Source: Bacteroidales bacterium UBA7258 (GTDB lineage Bacteria; Bacteroidota; Bacteroidia; Bacteroidales; UBA932). Taken from it: DNA of 64,000 nt. The notes beneath the pieces were generated by a model. The model was not told the origin of the DNA, did no database searches, and saw only the letters and a program-made list of their open reading frames with translations. The stretch lies in the NCBI GenBank assembly GCA_002472565.1, contig DKSK01000014.1, positions 167,891-231,890 on the forward strand, given 5' to 3'. Of this stretch, positions 42,708 to 50,993 are shown one piece after another. The first letter of the stretch is position 1, and every line of letters begins with the position of its first letter. Position numbers and translations under genes: made by a program.

Positions 42708-44245
42708 TGGCTTGTTCAGGCGGAATATTCGCGACTCTTCTTACCCTGGCTTTTTCCGCTTCTTCTCTCTCTGTGGAGAGGCAGGCCGCCCCCGTCCGGC
42801 AGGAGGAGAAGATGGCGGACAGCACTTTGGCCGCGGGACGGGTCTTCGTGGACAAGAACGGGAACGGTCTGAGAGACAGAGGCGAGAAGAATCTTCGCGG
42901 GGTCATTGTATCAGACGGAGAAAAAGTGGCGGTGAGTGGGGCGGACGGAAGCTACTCCTTTGTTACCGCCAACCCCGCAAGAGTCTTCGCCGTAGCCCCG
43001 GAGGGCTATCTGATAAGGTCCCGCGGCCTCCAGAACAGACTTGTCAACGGCGGAACTGGGCGGGACATTCCTCTCTACCGGACTTCCCCCAGACGCTCCT
43101 GCCGCTTCGCCGCCGTCGGAGATATCCAGGCGGACAGCCTCGGACAATTGAAATGGGCCGAGAAGTCGGTGATCGCTGAACTTAAGGCTCGCCACGACCT
43201 CGACTTCTTCATCCATGGAGGAGATCTCGTCAACGACAAGATGAACCTTCTCCCTGCCGCCCTGAGTCTGCTTGACTCCGTGGGGATCCCTTGCTGGAAC
43301 GTGATAGGCAACCATGACCTCGACCCGGTCCGGAAGGGAAAATACCGCAGCCGTACTCCGACCTCCTGGCTCTCGGAAGCCGGCAGCGATCTCGGCGGAT
43401 TCATCCGCGCCGGTCATTGTTTTCTGCTCCTTGACGATGTCATGATGGGAGACGGTGACAGTCTCGACTCCGGCCAGATAGCCATGGTCAGGAAAATAGA
43501 GGGGATGCTGCCCCGGAAATTCAGCCTTGTCATCTGTCTCCATGAACCCCTCAGTCTGGTCTCCAACCGTTACGAGCTCCTCAAGGCTTTCGGGGGGAGA
43601 AGGACTCTTGTCATCTCTGCCCACATGCACTATGCCTACCGCAAGGAATGGGCGCCTGAAATCCATGAAGTCTGCATCGGGGCGAGCTGCGGCCAGTGGT
43701 GGACGGGACAGCGCGGAGCTGACAGCGTCCCTCTGGCGATAATGAATTGCGGCACGCCTCGCGGCTATTACGTCTTTGACATAGACCGCAAAGGAGAGGC
43801 CTATTCCTACAAGCCAGTCGGACGCGATGAGGCTCTGTCTGTCTGGGTGAAAACGGCCGATGTGGAAGCCCCTGAACTAAAGGGGCTCCCTGATGGAACC
43901 CTCGCCGTGAATGTCTATGGTGGGGGAGAGGCCACGAAGGTCGAGGCCAGCCTTGATGGCAGAACATGGATTCCTCTCTCGAAAACGTCCATGATGGACC
44001 CTACAGTCTCCAAGATAAGGCTGCTCCAGTCCCGCGGAGGCTATCCAGAGCCTCCTGCCCGCCGTCAGCCGCTTCTTCGCGCCAATTCTCCGCATATCTG
44101 GAGCGCCTTCATTCCGGAGCTTACCGGAGCAGATAATAAGTCCCACCCTGAAATGATTTATATCCGGGTCCGGGACCCATACGGGCTGAGTTCATTTGTT
44201 TATAAAGGAAATATTTCTACCTTTGAAACCTTGAGGGTAGAATAA
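42707..44245 (+). CDS. Secreted calcineurin-like phosphoesterase
   Basis: Exported metallophosphoesterase of 512 residues. An N-terminal signal-like segment is followed by a small beta-sandwich (GRVFVDKNGNGLRDRGEKNLRGV, SGADGSYSF) of the MetallophosN type. The catalytic domain has VGDIQ, GGDLVND, GNHD, CLHEP and SAHMH, the five metal-binding motifs of the family. A C-terminal beta domain (residues about 385-512) matches the usual MetallophosC cap. ATG 42707 overlaps the upstream TGA as TGATG; GTG 42704 is the other option. Its 3' end contains the promoter of the next susC gene. It could remove phosphate from an external substrate. Confidence 0.9.
   Translation: MACSGGIFATLLTLAFSASSLSVERQAAPVRQEEKMADSTLAAGRVFVDKNGNGLRDRGEKNLRGVIVSDGEKVAVSGADGSYSFVTANPARVFAVAPEGYLIRSRGLQNRLVNGGTGRDIPLYRTSPRRSCRFAAVGDIQADSLGQLKWAEKSVIAELKARHDLDFFIHGGDLVNDKMNLLPAALSLLDSVGIPCWNVIGNHDLDPVRKGKYRSRTPTSWLSEAGSDLGGFIRAGHCFLLLDDVMMGDGDSLDSGQIAMVRKIEGMLPRKFSLVICLHEPLSLVSNRYELLKAFGGRRTLVISAHMHYAYRKEWAPEIHEVCIGASCGQWWTGQRGADSVPLAIMNCGTPRGYYVFDIDRKGEAYSYKPVGRDEALSVWVKTADVEAPELKGLPDGTLAVNVYGGGEATKVEASLDGRTWIPLSKTSMMDPTVSKIRLLQSRGGYPEPPARRQPLLRANSPHIWSAFIPELTGADNKSHPEMIYIRVRDPYGLSSFVYKGNISTFETLRVE
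44195..44225 (+). promoter_or_regulatory. Promoter of second susCD set
   Basis: TTTG (44195-44198), exactly 19 bases, TACCTTTG (44218-44225) lie inside the last codons of the phosphoesterase gene. Transcription from here would start near 44232, giving a leader of about 50 bases for susC at 44285. Confidence 0.7.
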
Positions 44246-44284
44246 TCAGGCCTTGTGTGTTGAATAATTTATAGAGCTAGCTTA

Positions 44285-47200
44285 ATGTTCAGGTCATTGA
44301 TAGTGACGCTGCTTGCCGCCACTACAAGTTTAGTTTCGGCTATGGCCCAGACCCCCGGCAACATAGTCACAGGTAAGGTTACGGATGAAAATGGGGAGCC
44401 TCTAGCCGGAGTCAACGTCGTGCTGCGGGGCACGCTTACGGGTGATGCTACAAATCTTGACGGAAATTTCACTGTGAAGCTTGGACAGCGTGCTTCAGCA
44501 GTGCTGGATTTCTCATATATCGGCTTCGCTTCCGAGTCGAGGACTGTCACTTCTGGAACAAAAAATCTTCTCGTCGTCATGAAAGAGGATGCCAGCCTAA
44601 ACGAGGCTGTAGTCCAGGGTTATGGCCGTGTGCAGAAGAAGGAGAACCTCGTGGGCAGCGTTTACCAGGTCAATTCCAAGGACCTTGAGAACAAGCCTCT
44701 CACCAGGGTGGAGAATCTCCTTGAAGGCATGGTCCCCGGCCTTATCATCCAGCCTAATAATGACTCTCCTACATCAGTGCGCACGAGATATCAGGTGAGG
44801 ATTCGCGGCGATGCTTCCCTGTCGGCCTCCAACGAACCTCTATGGCTCGTAGACGGAGTTCCGATCTACACCGGTGACGGCACCAACATGGTTGCCGGCA
44901 TGCAGTACACCGTACCTCCGCTCTCAATGATAAATCCTCTTGACATAGAGTCTATTACCGTGCTGAAGGACGCTTCCGCCGTGTCAATCTACGGAGCAGA
45001 CGGCTCCAACGGAGTCATCCTCATAACGACAAAGTCCGGAAAATTCGGAGACTCTCCGACCAGCGTCACGGCGAATCTGCGCTACGGCGTCACCCATATC
45101 GACAGGAGCACCATGATAAGGCTAATGAATGCGGAAGAGTACATGGCCTATGCGAAGGAGGCCTGGGTGAACGGCGGCAACGATCCTGTCCTCTTCCCAT
45201 ATCAGGACAATGAGCACAATAGCTATTCGACTACTGACACCGACTGGACAGATGAGTATTTCCGCCTCGGCCAGACTATGAACGCAAACGTCTCCCTCCG
45301 CTCCTCGAGCAAGGTCTCCAGCAGCTATTTCTCCGCAGGCTACTACAGCGAGAATTCCACCGTGGACGGAAATGACCAGCAGCGCTTCTCTGCCAGAATC
45401 AACAATAGCTACAAGATAGGGAGCAGACTGACATTCCGGCCTCAGATTTCCGCCTCCTACAATATCAACAAGATCTTCTCTCCATCGAGGGATTATTATG
45501 AGAATCTTCCTATCTTCTCGCCTTACGATCCTGACGGCTACACTCTCAGACTCTACAACAAAGTCGTCTCGGGCAAGGACGCTTCCGGCAATTTGACATG
45601 GTTGAACCGTAAATTCTTCGGCAACAGCATCTCCGAGAGGGAACTGGACGACAACACCCAGAAATCTTTCCTCACCGATGGAAACTTCTTGCTGACGGGG
45701 GTCATTATTGACGCTCTCAAGGCCACGGTCCAGTTCGGAATGAGCTACACGCACAACTACGAGACCCTCTACGATTCCATGTATACGCTAGGGGGCATGG
45801 ACGGCACCGAGCCGAGAGGCTCTTCGGTGAGATGCTCCAGCCACACCCTGAACTGGAACAACGTCGATAGGCTCAATTATGACCGCACTTTCGGAAAGCA
45901 CCATGTCTCCGGCCTGCTCGGAATCGAGCTCAAGTCGGCCGCCTACAGGACGCTTTACGGCTCTGGGAGCGGCTTCATGAGCGACAAGGAACAGGAAGTC
46001 AGCTTTTCGGAGACAGACAGTCGCAACGCTCAGAGTTCGCGTTCGCAGACAAGGCAGCTCAGCTACATGGGGCAGGCCGCCTACACCTATGACGGAAGGT
46101 ACACGCTCCAGACTAATTTCCGCCGCCAGGGGGCTTCCTCCTTCGGCAAGTACGCAAAGTGGGAGAATTATTTCTCGGTCGGAGGTTCATGGAACATCAG
46201 CAAGGAGGCCTTCTGGAAAGTCGGCTGGCTCGACAATATGAAACTGAAATTCTCCTACGGGACGAGCGGAAACTCAAGGGTGGACAGCGCCTTGATGAAA
46301 GGTCTCGGCACCTTCTCCTATGGAGACTCATTTTCCTACAACGGGAGCATCGGAGGAGTCGTCGCCATGCCTGCCAACCCCGGACTCAGCTGGGAGAAGA
46401 CATACATGTCCAATATCGGACTTGACTTCAGGCTTCTGGGGCGTTTCGACTTCGGCATCGAGGCTTATTACAATTATACGAAGGACCTGCTCAGCAAGAT
46501 CTACACCTCAAGCATGATAGGTGACAACCGAATCTACGCCAATATTGGCGAGATGAGCAACAAGGGTCTGGAATTCACCTTCACGTCCACTAACATTGAT
46601 CATGAACATTTCAGGTGGATGACCGACTTCAACATCAGCCACAACATCAACAGGGTCGAGAAGCTTGCGGACGGCAACCCTATCAGCTACTCCACTTCTA
46701 TTGTTGCCGAGGGGCATGATGTGAATACCTGGTACCTCGTGAAATGGGCGGGAGTAGATCCCTCCACCGGAGCTCCGATGTGGTATGACATCGACGGCAA
46801 CCTCACCTATACTTATTCGGCGGCGGACCGGAGGATGGAAAAGTCCGCTACTCCGAAAGCTTACGGCGGCATGCTCAACAGCTTCCAGTTCGGACCTTTC
46901 TCCGTGTCCCTCCAGCTCAATTATTCCATTGGAGGTTACGCCCTGTGCTATCTCGCTTCGACGAGCGAGACTGACGGCTATTCGGTTATAGACCAGAACG
47001 AGTCCGTCAATCAGAAGGACCACTGGCGCAAGCCTGGCGACGTCTCCTCTAATCCGAGGATTTCAACCGTCTCTTCAGCCTCGACCCGCTCGTCTACCCG
47101 CTACCTCTACGACAAGACCAATGTCCAGCTGAAGAATTTGACCCTGTCCTATGAGCTTCCTCAGAGGCTGGTCAAGAAGATCGCCATGAAGTCGTGCAGG

Positions 47201-47332
47201 GCCTCCGTCATTGTGGACAATCTCTATCTCTGGACCCCTGACCAGGATCCGGACAGGAACACATACAAACAGTATATGAACGGTTTTCCTGTTGAGAGAA
47301 CCTTCACCTTTTCGCTTGACATGAATTTTTAA
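44285..47332 (+). CDS. SusC/RagA TonB-linked outer-membrane protein
   Basis: Intact SusC homologue of 1015 residues. A signal peptide (LIVTLLAATTSLVSAMAQ) is followed by a carboxypeptidase-like domain (VTGKVTDENGEPLAGVNV), the region LNEAVVQGYGRVQKKENLVGSV, a plug with VRIRGDASLS, LWLVDGVPI, LKDASAVSIYGADGSNGVILITTK, and a barrel ending in FTFSLDMNF. The TonB-box-adjacent motif AVVQGYG differs slightly from the usual VVVTGYG. It is transcribed from a consensus promoter within the phosphoesterase gene and is followed by susD and two lipoprotein genes. The substrate is not known; no CAZyme lies in the set. Confidence 0.95.
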   Translation: MFRSLIVTLLAATTSLVSAMAQTPGNIVTGKVTDENGEPLAGVNVVLRGTLTGDATNLDGNFTVKLGQRASAVLDFSYIGFASESRTVTSGTKNLLVVMKEDASLNEAVVQGYGRVQKKENLVGSVYQVNSKDLENKPLTRVENLLEGMVPGLIIQPNNDSPTSVRTRYQVRIRGDASLSASNEPLWLVDGVPIYTGDGTNMVAGMQYTVPPLSMINPLDIESITVLKDASAVSIYGADGSNGVILITTKSGKFGDSPTSVTANLRYGVTHIDRSTMIRLMNAEEYMAYAKEAWVNGGNDPVLFPYQDNEHNSYSTTDTDWTDEYFRLGQTMNANVSLRSSSKVSSSYFSAGYYSENSTVDGNDQQRFSARINNSYKIGSRLTFRPQISASYNINKIFSPSRDYYENLPIFSPYDPDGYTLRLYNKVVSGKDASGNLTWLNRKFFGNSISERELDDNTQKSFLTDGNFLLTGVIIDALKATVQFGMSYTHNYETLYDSMYTLGGMDGTEPRGSSVRCSSHTLNWNNVDRLNYDRTFGKHHVSGLLGIELKSAAYRTLYGSGSGFMSDKEQEVSFSETDSRNAQSSRSQTRQLSYMGQAAYTYDGRYTLQTNFRRQGASSFGKYAKWENYFSVGGSWNISKEAFWKVGWLDNMKLKFSYGTSGNSRVDSALMKGLGTFSYGDSFSYNGSIGGVVAMPANPGLSWEKTYMSNIGLDFRLLGRFDFGIEAYYNYTKDLLSKIYTSSMIGDNRIYANIGEMSNKGLEFTFTSTNIDHEHFRWMTDFNISHNINRVEKLADGNPISYSTSIVAEGHDVNTWYLVKWAGVDPSTGAPMWYDIDGNLTYTYSAADRRMEKSATPKAYGGMLNSFQFGPFSVSLQLNYSIGGYALCYLASTSETDGYSVIDQNESVNQKDHWRKPGDVSSNPRISTVSSASTRSSTRYLYDKTNVQLKNLTLSYELPQRLVKKIAMKSCRASVIVDNLYLWTPDQDPDRNTYKQYMNGFPVERTFTFSLDMNF

Positions 47333-47337
47333 GGAGG
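47331..47337 (+). promoter_or_regulatory. Strong Shine-Dalgarno site before second susD
   Basis: AAGGAGG overlaps the susC TAA stop and lies seven bases before the susD ATG. Such sites are rare in Bacteroidetes, which rely on A-rich leaders. Confidence 0.6.
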
Positions 47338-47344
47338 ACGAGAC

Positions 47345-48763
47345 ATGAAAAAAATTTTCAGATTCATGGTGGCGGCCGCCTCTCTGAGCATGGCGCTTTC
47401 CTGCTCTTCCTTCCTGGACGTTGACCAAAGCGGCAAGAGCGACACCGATACCTATTTCGCAGACCTGACCGGCCTGCGTACGGCCCGCAACGGCCTCTAT
47501 AGGACGGTTTACGATGTCTATGACGACTATCTTTTCAAATATGCCGAAACGGCCGGAGATAATCTCCAGATGGTCACCGCGGGAACGGGCACGGACTTTT
47601 ATTATCAGTATAACTTCCTTTCGACCCCCTCTCTTGAAAGCACGGCGGTTGGCTTCTACTGGAAAAGAGCCTTCCAGATCATCATAAACGCCAACAACAT
47701 TCTCCATTATGCCGACGGCCTGCGTGAGACATATCCTTCGGCTGAGGACGAGGTCGACAGATGCGAGGCGGAGGCATATTTCATGCGGGCTCTCGGCCAT
47801 TTCGCCCTCGTCAGGACTTATGCCCAGCCTTATTCCTACACTCCGGATGCTTCCCATATCGGAGTGCCGGTGGTGACGAAGATTCTCAGCACGAAAGACC
47901 GTGTGGGCCGCTCCACCGTGGCCGAAGTATACAGTCAGATGATAAAGGATGTCGAGGCGGCGAAGGCTTATTTCTCCGACGATAAGGTCTCCGACCCTTA
48001 TTATGTCAGTGGAGCCGCCTGCGACGGCCTTCTTGCCGAACTCTATCTCTATATGGGTGACTATGCCAAGGCTGAGGCCTATTCGGCCCTGGCCATGGGA
48101 GTAGGACTTACTCCGAGAGACTCTTATCAAGCCATGTTCACACTCGAACACCCCGGAAGCGAAGCGATTCTCCGCCTGACCGGCAAGTCTATGAACGTCA
48201 ACGGCTCCCTCTACATGTTCTACGACTACACCTCTCCAAAATACCGGCCTTCTTCAGAGTTTTACGCCATGTTCGATGATTCGGACGTCCGCAAGAATCT
48301 CCTGAGGGGACCTGACGGCCGTCTCGCCTGCATGAAGTACTATGACCTCATCCACTCTTCCCAGAAGGATCGCTTCTATGACATCACCATCCTGAGAGGC
48401 TCGGGAATGTATCTAGACCATGCCGAGGCCTGCTGCGCCCAGGGTAAACTCGCTGAAGCCGCCGCCGACCTTCGCGCCGTCAGAGCCCGCGCCTATGGAG
48501 CCGACCCTTCCGCCCCAGGACTCGTGGTCTACTACGGCAAGGACGACCTTATGTCCCAGATCAAGACCGAGAGAAGAAAGGAACTCTGCTTTGAAGGGAC
48601 CAGATTCTACGACCTCGCGAGATGGGGCGATGACGTAGTCCGTCCTTCTGACACCAATTCTTCCGTCAAGGAACTTACCTATCCGGACTATCGCTTCGCC
48701 CTGCCGATCCCGCAGACCGAGATAGATGTGAACGAGGCCATGGTCCAGAACGATAACTATTAA
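47345..48763 (+). CDS. SusD/RagB-like surface lipoprotein
   Basis: Lipoprotein of 472 residues, partner of the preceding SusC. The lipobox is MALSC (Cys20), then SSFLDVDQSGKSDTDTYF. It has the SusD helices (RCEAEAYFMRALGHFALVRTYA, LLAELYLYMGDYAKAEAYSALA) and the C-terminal block YLDHAEACCAQGKLAEAAADL, IKTERRKELCFEGTRFYDLARWG and FALPIPQTEIDVN. It is smaller than the first SusD (472 against 603), so the two sets likely take different substrates. It is preceded by an unusual strong ribosome site and overlaps the next gene by one base (TAATG). Confidence 0.94.
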   Translation: MKKIFRFMVAAASLSMALSCSSFLDVDQSGKSDTDTYFADLTGLRTARNGLYRTVYDVYDDYLFKYAETAGDNLQMVTAGTGTDFYYQYNFLSTPSLESTAVGFYWKRAFQIIINANNILHYADGLRETYPSAEDEVDRCEAEAYFMRALGHFALVRTYAQPYSYTPDASHIGVPVVTKILSTKDRVGRSTVAEVYSQMIKDVEAAKAYFSDDKVSDPYYVSGAACDGLLAELYLYMGDYAKAEAYSALAMGVGLTPRDSYQAMFTLEHPGSEAILRLTGKSMNVNGSLYMFYDYTSPKYRPSSEFYAMFDDSDVRKNLLRGPDGRLACMKYYDLIHSSQKDRFYDITILRGSGMYLDHAEACCAQGKLAEAAADLRAVRARAYGADPSAPGLVVYYGKDDLMSQIKTERRKELCFEGTRFYDLARWGDDVVRPSDTNSSVKELTYPDYRFALPIPQTEIDVNEAMVQNDNY

Positions 48764-49227
48764 TGGAAATGAAGAAATTCGTTATGATATTCGCCGCCAT
48801 GGTGACGCTGGCCTCCTGCGGCAAGAATGATCAAGTCGAGTTCGACGAGGCTTTCGCCTACCTTTCTCTCGAGGACGGATCCTCCAGCCAGAATATTCCG
48901 TGGAACAGCAACGGCAACCTCCAGACTTATTATGTCAATTTCGTGACTCCTGCCCGCAAAGATGCAGTCTCCTTCAGCTATGTGATTACTACCGACCTGG
49001 TAGAGGGCTTGGACTACAGGAAGATAGCCACGACTTCAAGCCCACTGACCTTTCAGCCGGGGATCTATCAGATGCCGATAAGGATAGAATGGCTCCGCAA
49101 TCCTCTGGATGCCTCAGCTTCCAACACTCTCACCATAGAACTGACAGAGTGCAGCGATGCTGGTGTAAGACTCGGAAAGCCGGGCCCTGCGGAGAGAGGC
49201 CGGAGGCTCGTTATAACCAAATATTAA
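48763..49227 (+). CDS. Small lipoprotein of second susCD set
   Basis: Lipoprotein of 154 residues with lipobox TLASC (Cys19) and a beta-rich body (YYVNFVTPARKDAVSFSYVITT, IYQMPIRIEWLRN, TLTIELTEC). The pattern of alternating strands resembles Calx-beta/DUF1735-like or DUF4843-like surface domains common behind susD, but I cannot assign a family firmly. Its ATG overlaps the susD stop (TAATG); ATG 48769 (MKKF) is an alternative. It probably sits on the outer surface as part of the binding complex. Confidence 0.75.
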   Translation: MEMKKFVMIFAAMVTLASCGKNDQVEFDEAFAYLSLEDGSSSQNIPWNSNGNLQTYYVNFVTPARKDAVSFSYVITTDLVEGLDYRKIATTSSPLTFQPGIYQMPIRIEWLRNPLDASASNTLTIELTECSDAGVRLGKPGPAERGRRLVITKY

Positions 49228-49241
49228 CAACTTAACAAATC

Positions 49242-50774
49242 ATGAGGTATTTTAAATTTATTGCGGCTCTTTCTTTAGGGCTGACGTTCCTTGCCTCTTG
49301 CGGCAAAGATGACGAGAAGAAGGAAGACTATGTCCCCCAGACTCTTCAGTTTATTTCTTACGCTTTCACCCAGGCTGGAAATCCTGCCCTTGATTCAGAC
49401 TATGTTCTGAGCAACGTGACAAATTCTGTCGTCATCAGGATGCCTGAAGCTTTGGATAAGTCCGCCCTTGTGGCTGAATTCACCCTAGGAACCAACCAGG
49501 CCGCCTACGTAGGCGGAGTCAAGCAGGTTTCCGGCGTGACTGCAAACGACTTCAGCACTCCAGTAGACTATGTCATCACCGACACCATTTCCGCAACTTC
49601 CATCAGAGTTACGGTCGAAATCCGCAAGATCCTCGTAAAGAAGTGGTTCTCCGTGGCTGCCGTGGAGCCTTCCGCCCTCGGAAAGGATGTGGCCAAGGTG
49701 ATGGATTACTACATGGCCGTTTCTCCTAAGACCGGTCTTCCATCCTTCATCGCGGCTGTCTCCAACGCTGACGGCACCCTATACGGCAGTGCTTATGGCG
49801 AGTATGCCGACGGCTCCGTAAAGGTCGGTACTGGCATGATTACTGATTCGGAGGGTGTCTCGATTCAGGGAAAATATCCAAGACTTGCCTTCGATGCCGA
49901 TGGCCGCGCTTATGTGTCCTACTACAATTCCGCCGCGTACAAGAACACCGTCATCACAGGCTCTGGCAGTTCCTGGACGAAGCTCGGCGACGTGTTCGGA
50001 GGTGTAAGATCTGGAATCTACGTCGCCCTCGGAATCGACCCTTCCACAAAGTACCCTGTTTACGCCTATATGGCCAACTCCAAGGGCGGGAATCTCGGGA
50101 GACGCGATCTTTCTTTGAATTACTATGACGGATCGGTCTGGCAGGCGGACAACACGATTTCCGATTTCGCTGGCTCTTACACCATGTGCCCTGTCATGAA
50201 GACCTATGGCGGAACTCTCTACCTCGCCGGAGTCATCCAGAACAAGACCAAGACCTATTTCGTCACCAAATATGCCGGCGGAAAGGCTTGGCAGACGCTT
50301 GTCAATAACCGTCCTGAAGGCGTGTCCCAGAGCGCCATCTATGACGTGGACTTCGCCGTAGCTTCCGACGGGACTGTCTATCTCCTCGCCGGCGGTGATG
50401 AGGATCAGGCCTCCAGCTGGAAGATGAACGTCTACAAATTCAAGGAAGGTGATGCCAACTTCACAAGGGTAGGCTCCGCTCTTCCATTTGCCGCAAGTAA
50501 TAATGGGGTAGAAGCGATCTTCCTCATCAACGACCTTCCTGCCATAGCATATTACGACACCGGCTCTTCTACGGCCGACCACAGCCTCAAGTTCATCTCT
50601 TTCGATCCTGAGACCATGGCCTGGAGCGAGCCTGCGTCTATCGATGCCAAGGCTGCCGGCGACGGTTTGGGAAGCGTCTATGCCGCCACGGATCCAGATG
50701 GGAACGTATGGGTTTCTTTCCAGGATGAGAACGATGTCATCCGTCTCTATGAATATAAGATGGATGCCGACTAA
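49242..50774 (+). CDS. Surface lipoprotein, DUF5018-like plus beta-propeller
   Basis: Lipoprotein of 510 residues with lipobox FLASC (Cys20). Residues about 30-130 resemble the DUF5018-type Ig-like domain of surface glycan-binding proteins (VVIRMPEALDKSAL, VKQVSGVTANDFSTPVDYVI). The remainder has repeated strands with DG and YY motifs (LAFDADGRAYVSYYN, VAYAxMANSKGG-type, ASDGTVYLLAGG, ATDPDGNVWVSFQDE), which fit a six- or seven-bladed propeller. It is the last gene of the second susCD set, 14 bases behind the small lipoprotein, and ends at a strong terminator. Role as a surface binding protein is inferred from place and layout. Confidence 0.75.
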   Translation: MRYFKFIAALSLGLTFLASCGKDDEKKEDYVPQTLQFISYAFTQAGNPALDSDYVLSNVTNSVVIRMPEALDKSALVAEFTLGTNQAAYVGGVKQVSGVTANDFSTPVDYVITDTISATSIRVTVEIRKILVKKWFSVAAVEPSALGKDVAKVMDYYMAVSPKTGLPSFIAAVSNADGTLYGSAYGEYADGSVKVGTGMITDSEGVSIQGKYPRLAFDADGRAYVSYYNSAAYKNTVITGSGSSWTKLGDVFGGVRSGIYVALGIDPSTKYPVYAYMANSKGGNLGRRDLSLNYYDGSVWQADNTISDFAGSYTMCPVMKTYGGTLYLAGVIQNKTKTYFVTKYAGGKAWQTLVNNRPEGVSQSAIYDVDFAVASDGTVYLLAGGDEDQASSWKMNVYKFKEGDANFTRVGSALPFAASNNGVEAIFLINDLPAIAYYDTGSSTADHSLKFISFDPETMAWSEPASIDAKAAGDGLGSVYAATDPDGNVWVSFQDENDVIRLYEYKMDAD

Positions 50775-50796
50775 AATCCGAACTCTCCATATCTCC

Positions 50797-50826
50797 AGCC
50801 CCGAGCCTCCGCCCGGGGCTTTTTTT
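50797..50826 (+). terminator. Terminator of second susCD operon
   Basis: AGCCCCG pairs with CGGGGCT around CCTCCGCC-type loop bases and is followed by seven T bases. It lies 23 bases after the last lipoprotein stop. Confidence 0.9.
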
Positions 50827-50931
50827 GCCTCTTCCTTACCTGCTTTTATGGCTACATCAGGCCCTGAAGTGGTAAATATTTCATGATAATTATGCCATTT
50901 GAGAATAATATCATACTCAAAGGATATTTTT

Positions 50932-50963
50932 GTTGCCAAGCTGAAAGCCACGCCCTAAATTTG
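50932..50963 (+). promoter_or_regulatory. Promoter of OmpP1-like gene
   Basis: GTTG (50932-50935), 20 bases, TAAATTTG (50956-50963). It lies inside the open-frame extension upstream of ATG 50994 and supports that start. Confidence 0.6.
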
Positions 50964-50993
50964 CCGGCCAAAAGTGATAAAAATAGCTTAGTG

